Positions 12,604-12,604 of a stretch of 12,604 bases of DNA are shown here, piece by piece. Within the stretch, counting starts at the first letter, position 1. Each line of letters begins with the position of its first letter. The stretch comes from JBDSGC01 sp046594105 (lineage in GTDB: Bacteria > Acidobacteriota > Thermoanaerobaculia > Gp7-AA8), in assembly GCA_046594105.1 (NCBI GenBank), contig JBKJQB010000180.1, positions 1 through 12,604 on the forward strand, written 5' to 3'. The translations under genes and the position numbers were made by a program. Under the pieces are notes generated by a model. The model was not told where the DNA came from. It worked only from the letters and a program-made list of their open reading frames with translations, and made no database searches.

Positions 12604-12604
12604 G

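Overview
The window is GC-rich DNA that most resembles an Acidobacteriota chromosome. This rests on family resemblance alone: a serine/threonine kinase with a TolB/PD40-type periplasmic propeller, a small di-haem cytochrome of the photosynthetic-reaction-centre cytochrome type, and a periplasmic gamma-glutamyltransferase-like protein are all familiar in that phylum. Every gene I accept lies on the minus strand, so the region reads from right to left. The long plus-strand open frames are shadows of these genes.

In transcription order: an M20 (PepV-like) metallopeptidase (12231-10717); a 439-bp stretch with no convincing gene; a transmembrane Ser/Thr kinase (10277-7650); a four-helix 'phage holin superfamily IV' membrane protein (7598-7251); a STAS anti-anti-sigma-like protein with a TTG start (7196-6846); a palindromic repeat element; an abridged complex I cluster nuoA-nuoE-nuoF (6616-4343) without nuoB, C or D; a gamma-glutamyltransferase-like protein (4276-2336); a di-haem cytochrome c (2250-1774); an unusual sigma-70 factor (1659-490); and an 85-residue unknown protein (444-187). 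At the left edge is what looks like the end of an IS3-type insertion sequence, with only the first four codons of its transposase visible.

The respiratory genes (complex I parts, cytochrome c) and the regulatory genes (sigma factor, STAS protein, Ser/Thr kinase) suggest a housekeeping and signalling neighbourhood, not a genomic island. Kinase, holin-like protein and STAS gene are spaced by 51 and 54 bp and may be one transcription unit; nuoA, nuoE and nuoF are spaced by 49 and 14 bp and probably are.

The most interesting features are: (1) the sigma factor carries two copies of region 4, the first degenerate and the second canonical; (2) two copies of a ~134-bp palindromic, MITE-like element lie in opposite orientation at 6666-6799 and 12471-12603; (3) a perfectly periodic 4 x 22-bp tandem repeat lies upstream of the peptidase gene; (4) several genes lacking a Shine-Dalgarno sequence have a TANNNT -10-like box 6-12 nt before the start codon, suggesting leaderless or very short-leader transcripts. 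I see no recognisable defence system, prophage, CRISPR array, rRNA or tRNA gene.
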